A stretch of DNA of 64,000 nt from Rhodovulum sp. P5 (lineage in GTDB: Bacteria > Pseudomonadota > Alphaproteobacteria > Rhodobacterales > Rhodobacteraceae). Shown here piece by piece: positions 1 through 10,145 of the stretch. Where the stretch lies: NCBI RefSeq assembly GCF_002079305.1, contig NZ_CP015039.1, forward strand, positions 2,774,001 through 2,838,000, given 5' to 3'. The notes under the pieces were generated by a model, which did not search any database, was not told where the DNA came from, and saw nothing but the letters and a program-made list of their open reading frames with translations. Both the position numbers and the translations under genes were made by a program. Within the stretch, counting starts at the first letter, position 1. Each line of letters starts with the position of its first letter.

Positions 1-1762
1 GGGTGGTGAAGAATGGCTCCTTCGCCCGGGCAAGGACCTCGGGCTCCATCCCGGGGCCATCGTCACGGACGGACAGGTGCAGGTCTGCGTCCATTTCGCG
101 GATCGCCAGGGTTATGGTGCCCGATCCGCGCCCGGATTCCAGGATCGCGTTTCGGGCGTTCAGAACGAGGTTCAAGAGAGCGCGTTCCAGTTCGACCTCG
201 TCGCACAGCACGATGCAGGGGGCCTTGGGCAGGTCGAGGAGGAGGCGAATGGTCGTCGGCAGCGCCGATTGCGCAAGTATGACGGCCCGTTCGGCGACCG
301 CGACGATATCGACCGGGTGGTCGTCGGCGGCCTTGTCCCGGGTCAGGTTGAGCAGTCGTCCGGTCAGATCGGAGCCGCGCCTGCAGGCCGTTGCGATGCT
401 TTCAAGCGTGGCGCGCTCCGCGGTGGAGGGGTCTTTCAGCAACGCCGCGTCCGCGGTCAACTGGATCACGCCAAGAATATTGGCCATCTCGTGGGAGATG
501 CCGCCGGCAATCTGGTCGACGGCCTCTAGCCGCTCTGACCGGGCCAGGTTTTCGCGCAACCGCCAGGCTTCGGTTTCATCCACGATCGTCAGAAGCGTCA
601 TGGCGGTTTCGGGGGCAAGCACCTCGGCCGAGGTCGCGGTGAATTTCAGCGCACGCTCATGGCCATCGGGGTCAAGCCATCCGGCATAGACCGCATGGGG
701 TTGCCCCAGATCCATCAGCCGCCGCACGGGTTGGGCGGTTCCGTCAAGCCGCCGCCGGTCGGAGAGCGAATGGAAGGGCGTTTCGCGCAACCATGCCTCG
801 GGCGTCGGGGTCCCTTGGGTCATCCTGTCGGCATTCCGGTTTGTCAGGCGCAAGACGCCAGAGGCATCGAAAACGAACACTGCCGATTCCAGCCCGTTGA
901 GGATGGCGCGCAGGTGGCTTGCCTCGGCACGGCTTTCTTCTTCGAACTGGTAGCGGGCGCTGTGAACGGTCGCATAGACGGCCATACCCGACAAAGCGAT
1001 GGCGACCATGCCCAGCCGCAGGTTGGGGGTGATCACACCAAGCTCGGTCGACCAAAGCGCGGCGTAGCTGAGAACGACAGGCCCGATCAGGGCAAACGGC
1101 AGAATGCGCAGGGATCGCCGGCTTCCCGAATTGTCGGCGAACAGGACCCCCACCCACGTGCCCTCGGGCCTGTCCAGCAACAGGGCGAGGTAAAGCAGCA
1201 GCAGGCAGATCGCGGTGGGCAGCGAGGTGGCGGACAGAATGAAGAACTGATAGAGCGCCGGCGCATCGAAGATGTAGCCGTTGATGCATATCAGGGCCAG
1301 GATCGTGCCCGCGGTGGCGATGATCGTCTGGGCGCGCTTTGCGCGTTCGCCCGGCCGCGACGCCGCGACGATCCCCGCAGCCACCATCAGGACCCCGACA
1401 CTCGTCGCGATGGACATCCTGTCAGAGGTCGGGTCGATCTCTGCCGTCCGGACCAACAGGTCCCAGAGGTGAAACACGGCGTAAAGCCCCACCGCGACGG
1501 AAAGAAGAAGCGCACCGATCCGAAAGACCAGAGCCCGGAGCCGCAGTATCAGCAAGGCGATGGCAAGCAGGCAGACCGACAGGGCCGTCGCCGCCACCAT
1601 CGCGGCAAACCCGGAATGCAGGCGCACCACGATGTCGATGCCCGAGACCCAGCCGCCAACAAGGACAAGCATCGCGAAACCCAAGGCGAGCATGCTGCAG
1701 AGCCGGGACCAGCGGCCCAGATCGTACCGGATGGCCGTGCCTGCCAGTCGAAAAGGTGCCAT
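1..1762 (-). CDS. Membrane sensor histidine kinase, 3' end beyond window
   Basis: At least 587 codons, incomplete: the gene runs off the left edge inside the ATPase domain. The start at 1762 has an AGGAGG ribosome site just upstream. The first ~250 residues hold about seven hydrophobic segments, followed by a PAS-like region (FDASGVLRLTNRNADRM). The H-box reads GGISHEMAN near residues 419-427 with the phosphoacceptor His at bases 491-493, and the frame is open from start to edge. The last visible motif, DDGPGM then EPFFTT, is the G-box of HATPase_c. It lies 65 bp downstream of a single-domain response regulator on the same strand, so the two probably form a phosphorelay, perhaps with the divergent CheB-CheR gene. 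The sensed signal is unknown. Confidence 0.85.
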   Translation of the reverse strand, partial: MAPFRLAGTAIRYDLGRWSRLCSMLALGFAMLVLVGGWVSGIDIVVRLHSGFAAMVAATALSVCLLAIALLILRLRALVFRIGALLLSVAVGLYAVFHLWDLLVRTAEIDPTSDRMSIATSVGVLMVAAGIVAASRPGERAKRAQTIIATAGTILALICINGYIFDAPALYQFFILSATSLPTAICLLLLYLALLLDRPEGTWVGVLFADNSGSRRSLRILPFALIGPVVLSYAALWSTELGVITPNLRLGMVAIALSGMAVYATVHSARYQFEEESRAEASHLRAILNGLESAVFVFDASGVLRLTNRNADRMTQGTPTPEAWLRETPFHSLSDRRRLDGTAQPVRRLMDLGQPHAVYAGWLDPDGHERALKFTATSAEVLAPETAMTLLTIVDETEAWRLRENLARSERLEAVDQIAGGISHEMANILGVIQLTADAALLKDPSTAERATLESIATACRRGSDLTGRLLNLTRDKAADDHPVDIVAVAERAVILAQSALPTTIRLLLDLPKAPCIVLCDEVELERALLNLVLNARNAILESGRGSGTITLAIREMDADLHLSVRDDGPGMEPEVLARAKEPFFTT

Positions 1763-1827
1763 CGAGGGACCTCCTGCCGCAGTTTCGCTGCAAGGACGCG
1801 CCGAAGCCGCGACGGCGCGATGTGAGC

Positions 1828-2199
1828 TCATTCGGCTGTCAGGGACCGGACGAGGGCATCCAGCTCCTTCAGATCAGCCGTCTTTCGAACGCGCGCCCGG
1901 GCGAGCCGCATGCCATGCTTGAAAAGCGGCGAATCCGCCACTTCGGCGCGCCCGGTGATGATGACGACGGGCAGGTCCGGAACAATCACCGTCATGCGAT
2001 GCAGCACGGTCGCCGCGCCGCCCGCCGGCATCATCACGTCCAGAAACAGGATGTCATAGGGCCGGTCGGCTTCGGTCACCGCCTTCTCGACCTGGGCGCC
2101 TTCGGACACCGCGTCCACCTCATGCCCCAGCGCATTCAGCCCCTTGGAAAAAGCGGCACGGTAATCGGCGTCGTCATCGGCAATCAGAACGCGTGCCAC
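1828..2199 (-). CDS. Single-domain response regulator (receiver only)
   Basis: A 123-residue protein that is one receiver domain with no output domain. It shows the acidic pocket D8-D9-D10, phosphoacceptor D54 in LFLDVMMP, conserved T82 and K106. The GTG start at 2199 is chosen because GGAGAG precedes it; a longer reading to 2307 adds an unconserved N-terminus that crosses the promoter region. It is upstream of the membrane histidine kinase on the same strand and divergent from the CheB-CheR fusion, 78 bp away. Such lone receivers usually shuttle phosphate or act by protein contact; its partner is inferred from position only. Confidence 0.85.
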   Translation of the reverse strand: MARVLIADDDADYRAAFSKGLNALGHEVDAVSEGAQVEKAVTEADRPYDILFLDVMMPAGGAATVLHRMTVIVPDLPVVIITGRAEVADSPLFKHGMRLARARVRKTADLKELDALVRSLTAE

Positions 2200-2277
2200 G
2201 TAGACTCTCCATAAAGTTGAGTTTAGCCTACTATGTGTTAACCGACGCACCGTCTCAAGCACGCATTGGAGATCCTC

Positions 2278-4878
2278 ATGCCGGAAGGCGATGTTGCAGA
2301 CGCCCAAACCGCGTCAGGGGATCTTTCAACCATTCCGCTGGTTGCCGTCGGTGCATCGGCAGGTGGTCTTGAGCCGCTGGAGGCCTTCTTTCAGCATGCC
2401 GCGGAGGACAATGGCTGGTGCTATGTTGTGATCCAGCACCTGTCGCCCGACTACAAGTCGATGATGGACGAGTTGCTGGGCCGCCGGACCAAGCTGAAGA
2501 TCCGCCATATCGAAGACGGTGTGCAGATCGCGCCGAACACGGTTTTCCTGAACCGCCCCAACACGATCTCGGAACTGGTCGAAGGGGTGTTTCGAACCCG
2601 TCCCTACAGTGACAACGGCAATCTGCCGCACCTGCCGATAGACGCCCTGTTCGCATCGCTCGTCAGCCGTGACATGACCCGCACCGCGGCGGTTGTCCTG
2701 TCGGGCTCGGGGGCCGACGGGTCCCGCGGGGCGCAGACGCTTCACGCCGCGGGGGGGACGGTGATCGTTCAATCGCCGGCCGAAGCGGCCTTTCCCTCGA
2801 TGCCGCGGTCGGTTCTGACAAGCGGATCGGTGGATCGGGTGTCGGACGCATCGGACATTCCCGGCGTTCTGTCGGATCTCTTCCGGCAGGGGCCGAGGAC
2901 ACCGCTCGCCCCCGATGTCACGGCCGAAGAAATAACACGGGCGATGTTGCGGCTTCTGGAAAAGCACCATCACCTGGATTTCTCCCCTTACAAGCCGGTG
3001 AACGTGCAGCGGCGCATCGTGCGCCGCCAGCATCTGCGCGGCCTGGACAGCATGGACCAGTATCTGGAACTGCTGGAAAACGATGCGACGGCGGTGGATG
3101 AACTCTATCAGGATCTCCTGATCGGCGTGACCCAGTTCTACCGCGACCCCGAGGCGATGGCCGTCCTGCGCGCGCAGGCGCTGGACCGGATTGTCCGTCA
3201 GCCCGCCGAAGACGATACCCTGCGCGTCTGGGTGCCCGGCTGTGCCAGCGGGGAAGAGGCCTATACCATCGGGATCGAACTGTCCGAGGCGTTGAACCAC
3301 GCGGGCAGCCAACGCAATTTCCGGATCATCGCCACCGACGTTCATCGCCGCTCGATCGAACTGGCATCGGCTGGCGTCTTCGGCGAACAGGCCATGCAGA
3401 AGGTGCCCGCGCGCCTGCGCGAACGGTATTTCGAGTTTCACCGCGACCAGTACGTTGTCGTTCCGGCCCTGCGCCAGCGGATCATCTTCTCGGTGCATGA
3501 TGCGCTGACCGATCCGCCCTTTCTGAACCTCGACCTGATTTCCTGTCGTAACCTCCTGATCTACCTTACGGAGGAAGCGCAGGCGCGGGTGATCTCGATG
3601 TTCCTGTTCGGCCTGCGCAAGGACGGATACCTGTTCCTTGGTCCGTCCGAGACGCTTGGGCAACTCACCGACGAGTTCGAGTCGGTGAATGCCCGGTGGC
3701 GCCTGTTCCAGAAAGCGTCCAGCAGACGCCTTGTCGACCGGTCGGTCCTGTCGGTCGGGGTCAGCCGTGCCAGCCGGCCCGACAAGCGCGAGACCGAGGA
3801 CCGGGACATCGCGCGCCGCTATAGCCCGGCGCTGCGCGAAGTGGCCGAAACCCGCAACCGCGATACCCTGATCAAGAGCTATGACGCGCTTCTGAAGCGC
3901 TATGCGCCGTCCTCGATCCTGATCACGTCCAAGGGCGATGTCCTCAGCTGGTTCGGGGCCGCCACCGCCTTTATCGACACGATGAACAACCTTGCCGACT
4001 GGACGGTGGAGGAGATCGTCCACCGGGACCTGCATTTCGCGATCAATGTGGGGATGGAAAAGCTCCGCACCGGCGATCTGGAAAGCCTGACCCGAAAGGT
4101 CGATGTCGATTTCGGCGGAGGCCGCATCCAGCCCTGCACGATCACGATGGAGCCGCTCGACCAGTTCTCGAAGCCCCGGCTGATGCTGGCCACGATCCGG
4201 CTGGAAGGCCCGGACACGGGACATGCCGGGGAGGAACCCAAGCCGCTGGTCGATCTGTCCGAAGCCTCCGAAGACGCGGTCCTGCTGGCCGGCCGCATAC
4301 AAGAGCTGGAACGCGACCTGAAACTGACCGAGGAAACCCTGCAGCACGTGACCGAGCGGCTGGAGGCCAGCGGCGAGGAATTGCAGGCCTCCAACGAGGA
4401 ACTTCAGGCGTCAAACGAGGAATTGCAGGCCTCCAACGAAGAGCTTCAAAGCTCCAACGAAGAACTGCACGCGGTCAACGAAGAGCTCATTTCCGTCAGT
4501 TCCGAACATGAACGGAAGATAGAGTTGCTGTCGTCTCTCAACCGGGAAACGGAGCATCTGCTGCGAAAGCTTGGCGTTGGGGTGATCTTCCTCGATCCCG
4601 AATTGAGGATACGCCGGTTCAGCGCGCTGATCGGCGAGAACTTCCAGATGGAAAGCCACGATGTCGACCGCAATCTGCGGGTCATTGGCCCACGGCTTCC
4701 CTTCACGGACCTGGTGGAGCTTACCGGCCGGGTCCTTGAAACGGGGACGTCCTCATGCGCGGAAGGCACCTATGATGGCCGCGAGATGATGGTCGAGGTG
4801 TATCCGGTGAACTACACCGAGGAGGCCGCCACCATCGACGGCGTCGTGGCCATCTTTCACGGAATTCATGCTGGCTGA
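2278..4878 (+). CDS. CheB-CheR-PAS fusion protein
   Basis: An 866-residue fusion. Residues ~20-205 are a CheB methylesterase domain without a receiver: VGASAGG with Ser27, His54 in VIQHLSP, Asp147 in GSGADGS. Residues ~210-480 are a CheR methyltransferase with the SAM motif VPGCASGEEAYT and the later ISCRNLLIYL. About 675-740 is a coiled coil built of repeated EELQASN heptads, and the C-terminus is PAS-like (GVGVIFLDPELRIRRFSA). Many relatives continue into a histidine kinase; this one stops after PAS, so output must be through a separate protein. ATG 2278 is preferred over TTG 2266 because GGAG lies 8 nt upstream. No chemoreceptor or flagellar gene is nearby, so a role outside chemotaxis is likely. 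Confidence 0.88.
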   Translation: MPEGDVADAQTASGDLSTIPLVAVGASAGGLEPLEAFFQHAAEDNGWCYVVIQHLSPDYKSMMDELLGRRTKLKIRHIEDGVQIAPNTVFLNRPNTISELVEGVFRTRPYSDNGNLPHLPIDALFASLVSRDMTRTAAVVLSGSGADGSRGAQTLHAAGGTVIVQSPAEAAFPSMPRSVLTSGSVDRVSDASDIPGVLSDLFRQGPRTPLAPDVTAEEITRAMLRLLEKHHHLDFSPYKPVNVQRRIVRRQHLRGLDSMDQYLELLENDATAVDELYQDLLIGVTQFYRDPEAMAVLRAQALDRIVRQPAEDDTLRVWVPGCASGEEAYTIGIELSEALNHAGSQRNFRIIATDVHRRSIELASAGVFGEQAMQKVPARLRERYFEFHRDQYVVVPALRQRIIFSVHDALTDPPFLNLDLISCRNLLIYLTEEAQARVISMFLFGLRKDGYLFLGPSETLGQLTDEFESVNARWRLFQKASSRRLVDRSVLSVGVSRASRPDKRETEDRDIARRYSPALREVAETRNRDTLIKSYDALLKRYAPSSILITSKGDVLSWFGAATAFIDTMNNLADWTVEEIVHRDLHFAINVGMEKLRTGDLESLTRKVDVDFGGGRIQPCTITMEPLDQFSKPRLMLATIRLEGPDTGHAGEEPKPLVDLSEASEDAVLLAGRIQELERDLKLTEETLQHVTERLEASGEELQASNEELQASNEELQASNEELQSSNEELHAVNEELISVSSEHERKIELLSSLNRETEHLLRKLGVGVIFLDPELRIRRFSALIGENFQMESHDVDRNLRVIGPRLPFTDLVELTGRVLETGTSSCAEGTYDGREMMVEVYPVNYTEEAATIDGVVAIFHGIHAG

Positions 4879-4956
4879 GGCGGCAATGGCACCGATCGTG
4901 ATGCACGTATTCGCCCGGCGATCCATCCTTTCCGGATGACCGTTTCGTCAAGCGTC

Positions 4957-4988
4957 ACGGCCCGGTGCCCGTGGGAACACCGGGCCGT
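4957..4988. terminator. Terminator hairpin between convergent genes
   Basis: Perfect 11-bp arms (ACGGCCCGGTG and its complement) around a 10-nt loop. It lies between the ends of the CheB-CheR gene and the 5013-5552 gene, the expected place for a bidirectional terminator. There is no clear T tract. Confidence 0.6.
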
Positions 4989-5012
4989 CACTGAGCCATT
5001 GCTGGGCCGGGC

Positions 5013-5552
5013 CTAGCGTTGCCGCAACTTGCCGATCAGGCGCAGCAGGTGCTTTTCCGCAGTCCGCATGCGGTTCAGCGGGCCGTTGTCCGGCGCGGCC
5101 CCTGCCGCTGCGGCCAAGGCATAGACCTTGGCCCCATGTCGACAGGCCCCGGCCGACAGGTCCAGATAGCTGAACGGGGCATCGGCAACCATCGCCCCGG
5201 GAAGCGTGATCGTGCCGTCGGCTGCGCTGGCACCGCGCGCTTCGGGGCGGGTTCGCATGATCGCGTCGAGGTCGCCGGTTTCCGGCAGCGCCTTGCGCAG
5301 CGCTGTCAGTTCCGCAGCCGACAGGCGCACGCGATGCGCGGTTCCATCGATGGCGCGGACTGTCGCCGTGCCATCCGGCGCCACCCGAAGCAGCGGGACG
5401 CGGCGCGGGACGTCGCCCGGCGCCACGTCGAAGGTTACCGCGACAGCGTCAAGCGGGGCCGCGCAGTTACGGGCGGTCTGTCCAAGGGCAGATGACCCGG
5501 CCAACGCCGCGACAAGGCAGATCGCCGTTACAAGACGCTGTCGCACTGTCAT
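5013..5552 (-). CDS. Secreted protein of unknown function
   Basis: 179 residues with a typical signal peptide: MTVRQR, a hydrophobic core (AICLVAALAGSSALG) and a likely cleavage near residue 24. The mature part has two cysteines (~C30 and C137) that could form a disulfide, and no family I recognise. It starts 2 bp after the stop of the upstream metalloprotease gene on the same strand, so the two are very probably co-transcribed. That suggests a periplasmic or extracellular partner, inhibitor or chaperone of the protease, but this is inference from position alone. Confidence 0.7.
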   Translation of the reverse strand: MTVRQRLVTAICLVAALAGSSALGQTARNCAAPLDAVAVTFDVAPGDVPRRVPLLRVAPDGTATVRAIDGTAHRVRLSAAELTALRKALPETGDLDAIMRTRPEARGASAADGTITLPGAMVADAPFSYLDLSAGACRHGAKVYALAAAAGAAPDNGPLNRMRTAEKHLLRLIGKLRQR

Positions 5553-5554
5553 GC

Positions 5555-6427
5555 TCAGGCCCTCCGCCCCTTGCGGATGAGCGTCAGCAGCCCAAACCCG
5601 GAACCGATCAGCATCAGGGAGCCGGGCAGCGGAACAGCCGTCACCATCGCAATCAACTCGTCAATGCTCATCGCTGTATAGCTCCCCTCCGACCACAGGG
5701 TCGTATAGCCGAGATCCTCGAAACTGGCGAGCGTGAAGGCGCTGATATAGGCGGAGTCGGCGCCGTTGTACCAGCCGGTCATAAGCTCATAGGTGATGTC
5801 GTCGGTGCCAAGGCCATAGTCGGTCTCATCCCAGTGGCTGCCCGCGGTGCCCGAGCCGCCGGCCTCTTCCAGCGCGATGCTGGTCACCAGGCTGTCGCCG
5901 GTCAGGCCCATTTCGTCGTTATAGGCCGCGACGGCATTCGCGCCGGTGTATTCCGTGGCATTCGCGGCATCGCGATATCCGCTGGCATCGGTCAGATCGT
6001 AGGGGCCGTATTCCCACAACGTGCCGAAGCCGATGACATGGGCCACTTCATGCAGGGCCAGAGTGACGAGATCGGTCAGGCTGTAGCTGTCGATGTCGTC
6101 CGTGTCGAAGGCCACAAGGCCCGAGGTCACATAGAGTTCGGAGTCGGCGAACTGCCCGTAGCTCGGCCCGCCATAGCCCAGCGTTCCGCCGCTTCCGTCG
6201 ATATCGGTCACCGACATCGAAACCGTCAGGGGGGTGGAATAATCATCGACCGTGTAGCCGGTGATCAGGGTCTCCCAGATGCTTGCGGCGATGGTGAAGG
6301 CCTCGGCCTGTGCACTCGTTGCGCCCGATATGTCCAGAATGATGTCGAAAGTCGATGCCGATCCGGTTCCGGCATAAGGCAGGGAGGCGGCCAGAATGAC
6401 GCCGCCCAGAACATTGGTAATCCGCAT
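5555..6427 (-). CDS. Leishmanolysin-like zinc metalloprotease with VPLPG-type sorting tail
   Basis: 290 residues. A signal peptide (residues 1-24) precedes a domain with zinc motif HEVAH at 126-130, a downstream HW (His198 in GSHWDE) and ELMTG at 214-218, the Met-turn. This order, HExxHxxG, third His, E[LI]MTG, is that of M8 leishmanolysin-type proteases; Glu127 would be the catalytic base. The tail (265-290) is VPLPGS, a hydrophobic stretch, then RKGRRA, the layout of PEP/VPLPA-CTERM proteins processed by an exosortase. ATG 6427 is preferred over 6454 because GAGGGG precedes it. The substrate is unknown. Upstream lie two palindromes that may regulate it. Confidence 0.82.
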   Translation of the reverse strand: MRITNVLGGVILAASLPYAGTGSASTFDIILDISGATSAQAEAFTIAASIWETLITGYTVDDYSTPLTVSMSVTDIDGSGGTLGYGGPSYGQFADSELYVTSGLVAFDTDDIDSYSLTDLVTLALHEVAHVIGFGTLWEYGPYDLTDASGYRDAANATEYTGANAVAAYNDEMGLTGDSLVTSIALEEAGGSGTAGSHWDETDYGLGTDDITYELMTGWYNGADSAYISAFTLASFEDLGYTTLWSEGSYTAMSIDELIAMVTAVPLPGSLMLIGSGFGLLTLIRKGRRA

Positions 6428-6498
6428 GACAAACCCCTCGTTTAATGCGTCCACAAGGAGTACGGAACCCGAAGGTCATGGCTGTTGCCATATCTTAA

Positions 6499-6559
6499 GG
6501 GTTTAGATGCGCGCGCATAAACCCTGGCGCTACCGGCATAAACCCCAGTTTATGCCGGT
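6499..6559. promoter_or_regulatory. Pair of palindromes upstream of the metalloprotease gene
   Basis: Two adjacent inverted repeats. 6499-6524 has GGGTTTA/TAAACCC arms around a self-complementary ATGCGCGCGCAT core with one unpaired base. 6532-6559 has perfect 12-bp arms (ACCGGCATAAAC and complement) around CCCA. The half-site GCATAAACC occurs at 6515 and 6536, exactly 21 bp (two helical turns) apart, and inverted in the second palindrome. There is no T tract on either side, so operators fit better than an smc terminator. Regulator unknown. Confidence 0.5.
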
Positions 6560-6611
6560 TTCCTGCCGAAATTGGGGTGTGCAGAGGGGTTTGGGCACGG
6601 GTGGACGATGG

Positions 6612-9600
6612 TCACGCCACCATCTGTTCAGCCTTCTTCAGGTCGACGCTGACCAGTTGGCTGACCCCCTGTTCGCCCATGGTGACACCGAACAACCTGT
6701 CCATCCGGCTCATGGTGATTGCGTGGTGGGTGATGATCAGGAAGCGGGTGTCGGCCCGGCGGATCATCTCTTCCAGCAGGTCGCAGAACCGGGTGACATT
6801 CGCGTCGTCAAGCGGTGCGTCGACCTCGTCCAGCACGCAGATGGGGGCCGGGTTGGCCAGGAACACCCCGAAGATCAGAGCCAGCGCCGTCAGCGTCTGC
6901 TCGCCCCCCGACAGGAGCGACAGGGTCGACAGCTTCTTGCCCGGCGGCTGGCACATGATCTCAAGCCCGGCCTCCAGCGGGTCGTCGGATTCCACCAGCA
7001 CCAGCTTCGCTTCGCCCCCGCCGAAAAGGTGGGTGAAGAGCATGGCAAAGTTGGAATTCACCTGTTCGAAAGCGGTCAGCAGGCGTTCGCGCCCCTCGCG
7101 GTTGAGACTTGCGATGCCCGCGCGCAGCGTGCGGATCGCTTCTTCCAGATCCTGCTTTTCCGATGTCAGCGTGTCGTGTTCCTCCTGCACGGCGCGGGCG
7201 TCTTCCTCGGCGCGCAGGTTGACCGCGCCAAGGGAATCGCGCTGGCGTTTCAGGCGGGTGACGTCATGTTCGATGGTCTCGGCATCGGGCATGGTGTCGG
7301 GATCGGCGTCCAGACGGTCCAGCAGCGCCTCTGGCGTCGTCTCCAGATCCTCTGCGATCCGCGCGGCGGCCTGTGCGACGGCATCGCGGGCGGCCTCTGC
7401 CCGCGCCTCGGCGGCGGCGCGGGCTTCCCGGGCGTCCCCGCGGCGCGTTCGGCCTCGCGGCCAGTGGCGTCGGCTTCACGCAGCCGGGTCTCGGCCTCGG
7501 CCAAGGCGTCGGCTGCGGCGTTTCGCCGATCCTCGGCCTGTGCGATGGCGTCGTCCAGTTCCTCTCGCCGGTCGGCAATTTCCTTCGGCTGGTGGCGTGC
7601 CGTCTGCAACTCGCTCTCGGCGCTGTCCTTGCGTGCGATGAGTTCGGCGACCCGGGTTCCGGCGTTTTCCAGCCGCTGCCGCCAGGAGGCCACGTCCTTT
7701 GCGATCTGGGCCATGCGCTTGTCGCGCGCCTCGCCGTCGCGCTTCAATTCCTCATGGGCGGCGCGGCGGGTGATCATGGTCATCCGTGCCGCTTCGACCG
7801 CGGTCTTGACGTCCTCGACCTGCGCGCGGGCGGCATCCAGATCGCCAAGGTCTGCCAGCGCCGCCTCGGCTTCCTTCAGGCGGGCTCGGGCGGCGGTGGC
7901 TTCGTCCTCGTGGCGCGAAACGGCCATCCGTGCGGCGTCGAGCTTGCCAGCGGCAATGTCCCGGTCCCGTTCGGCATGGGAAAGGGCGCGGCCGGCCTCT
8001 GCCAAGTCCCGGTCGGCGGCACGGCGGGCTTCCCGGGCGGTGCGATCCGCCTCGGTCGCGTCCTCCAGAGTCCGGACCAGCATGTCATGGGCCTGGGACG
8101 CGCCCTCGGCCCGTGCGCTGGCCTCTTCCATATCCCGTTTCAGTTCGACAAGCCGGTTGAGTTGTTGCAGCCGAAGGGCGGCGGCGCTGGGCGCGTCCTC
8201 GGCCCCGGCCCGGAACCCGTCCCACCGCCAGAGATCGCCCGCGGGGCTGACCAACCTTTGGCCCGGTTTCAGAAGCACCTGCAACCGCGTGCCGGTGGCC
8301 GCATCGGGCACCAGCCCGATCTGTGTGATACGGCGAAGCAGTACCGCGGGAACGGACATGTGGGCCGACAGGGGCGTCACGCCCTCGGGCAGGGGCTGCG
8401 GAGTGTCATAGGGGCGGAGCGTCACCCAGCCAGACGCGGCATCGTTCCCGGCCTCTGGCGCGCGCAGGTCATCGGCAAGGGCTGCACCCAGCGCCTTTTC
8501 ATAGCCGGGGTCGACGCGCAGCAAGTCGAGTATCTGGCCGTCCTCTGCGGTATCGCGGTCAACCAGACGGGCCAGTGCGGCCACCTCTGCCCGTAGCGCG
8601 CCCGCCTCGCCTTCGGCTGCGGACTTCGCGGCACGGGCGTCTGCCTCGCGCGCCTGTGCGTCCGTTCGGGCCTCATCCGCGGCGGCAAGGGCGGCTTCCG
8701 CGATATCGGCGGCCTCGGTCGCGGCATCCTGCCGGGCGGTGGCCGCGTCAAAGGCCTGCCCCGCCGTTTCCAGCGCCTGCCTTGCTTCGTCGACCGCCTG
8801 CCGGGCCTTGGCGGCGTCTTCCTCGTTCCGGGACAGCGTCTTTGCGGCGTCCTCGCGCAGGCGGTGGCTGGACTGGTGCCGGGCCGACAGCCGCGCCATG
8901 TCCTCGGTCATCCGGGCCAGTGCGTCCTCCCGGTCACGCAGGATGGCGGCGGCCTCCTGTGCGGCCGCTGCGGCTTCTTCAAGTGCGTCGTCGTGGCCCT
9001 CATGCTCGGCCAGCAGGTCGGCCTGTTCTTCTTCCAGCCGCTTGATCGTGTCGCCCGCGTCACTGTTGAGACCCGACTCCCGCTCGATATCCCGCCCCAT
9101 CTGTTCGATCCGCGCGGTCAGCGTTTCGATGGTTTGCAGGGCGCGGGCTTCTTCCTGGTTCAGGGTATCGCGCTGAACCACCAGCCGCTGCAGAATGGCG
9201 GCGGCGATGGCCTCTTCCTCGCGCAGGGCGGGCAGGGCCGCGTCGGCGGTTTCGCGGGCCGTTGCGGCCTCCCGCGCGGCGGTCTCCGCCCGGGCGGCCT
9301 CCCGGGTGCGCTCGGTCAACTGGGCGTCGGTCGTGGCACGGGCATGGTCAGCCTCCTGCCAGCGGCGGAACAGCAGCATCCCCTCGGCGCGGCGCAGATC
9401 CTCTGAAATGGCACGATAGCGCGCGGCCTGCCGGGCCTGACGCGCAAGCTGCGCCAGTTGCTGGGCAAGCTGATCCAGCACGTCGTCGACACGCGACAGG
9501 TTCTGCTCGGCCTGGCTCAGTTTCAGTTCGGCCTCGTGCCGGCGCTGGTACAGACCGGAAATCCCGGCGGCCTCTTCAAGGATGCGGCGGCGGGCGCGGG

Positions 9601-10069
9601 GCTTTGCGTTGATGAGTTCGGAGATCTGGCCCTGCCGCACGAGGGCCGGGGAATGCGCGCCGGTCGAGGCATCGGCAAACAGCATCTGCACGTCGCGCGC
9701 CCGGACGTCCTTGCCCGCAACCTTGTAGGCGCTGCCCGCATCGCGCGTGATCCGCCGGACGACGTCAAGGATATCGGCATCGTTGAACTCCGGCGGGGCA
9801 AGCCGGTCGGCATTGTCGATCTGAAGACTGACTTCCGCGAAATTTCGCGCGGGGCGTGTGGCGGCGCCCGCGAAGATGACGTCTTCCATACCGCCCGAGC
9901 GCATCGCGGTGGGCCGGTTTTCCCCCATCACCCAGCGCAACGCCTCCAACAGGTTGGACTTGCCGCAGCCATTGGGGCCGACCACGCCGGTCAAGCCTTC
10001 GGCGATGACCAGATCCGTCGGGTCGACGAAGCTTTTGAAGCCGTTGAGCCTGAGTCGGGTAAAGCGCAC
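6612..10069 (-). pseudogene. smc: Chromosome segregation ATPase SMC, frameshifted in this sequence
   Basis: Encodes the condensin-type SMC ATPase that organises and segregates the chromosome, normally with ScpA and ScpB, which are absent here. Start GTG 10069 gives the family N-terminus (MRFTRLRLNGFKSFVDPTDL) with Walker A GPNGCGKS at 31-38. Long coiled coils surround a hinge near the middle. The C-terminal part has the ABC signature [14 protein letters not shown] and Walker [16 protein letters not shown]. The reading frame breaks at a run of four C at 7436-7439: upstream protein reads GREAERAAG and then goes out of frame, while the downstream frame resumes as a normal arm. One extra base there restores a protein of about 1152 residues, the usual length. 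An assembly or sequencing error is the simplest reading. Confidence 0.9.
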
Positions 10070-10119
10070 GGTGGTCGTGTCCTGATTCCTGCTGATGGTC
10101 CGAGTGTTCGATGCAGGAG

Positions 10120-10145
10120 GGGACATGTCAACTTGGATGTCCCCT
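10120..10145. promoter_or_regulatory. Inverted repeat upstream of smc
   Basis: Perfect 8-bp arms GGGGACAT / ATGTCCCC with a 10-nt spacer, about 50 bp upstream of the smc GTG start in the 221-bp divergent region between smc and the acetyltransferase gene. Could be an operator; no regulator is implied by neighbours. Confidence 0.35.

Noticed and set aside
2326..4347. 673-codon minus-strand frame over the CheB-CheR gene
   Set aside because: The repeated heptads and all motifs are in the plus frame; the minus frame is compositional.
7373..8596. Long plus-strand frames opposite smc
   Set aside because: They arise from the skewed codon use of the SMC coiled coil.
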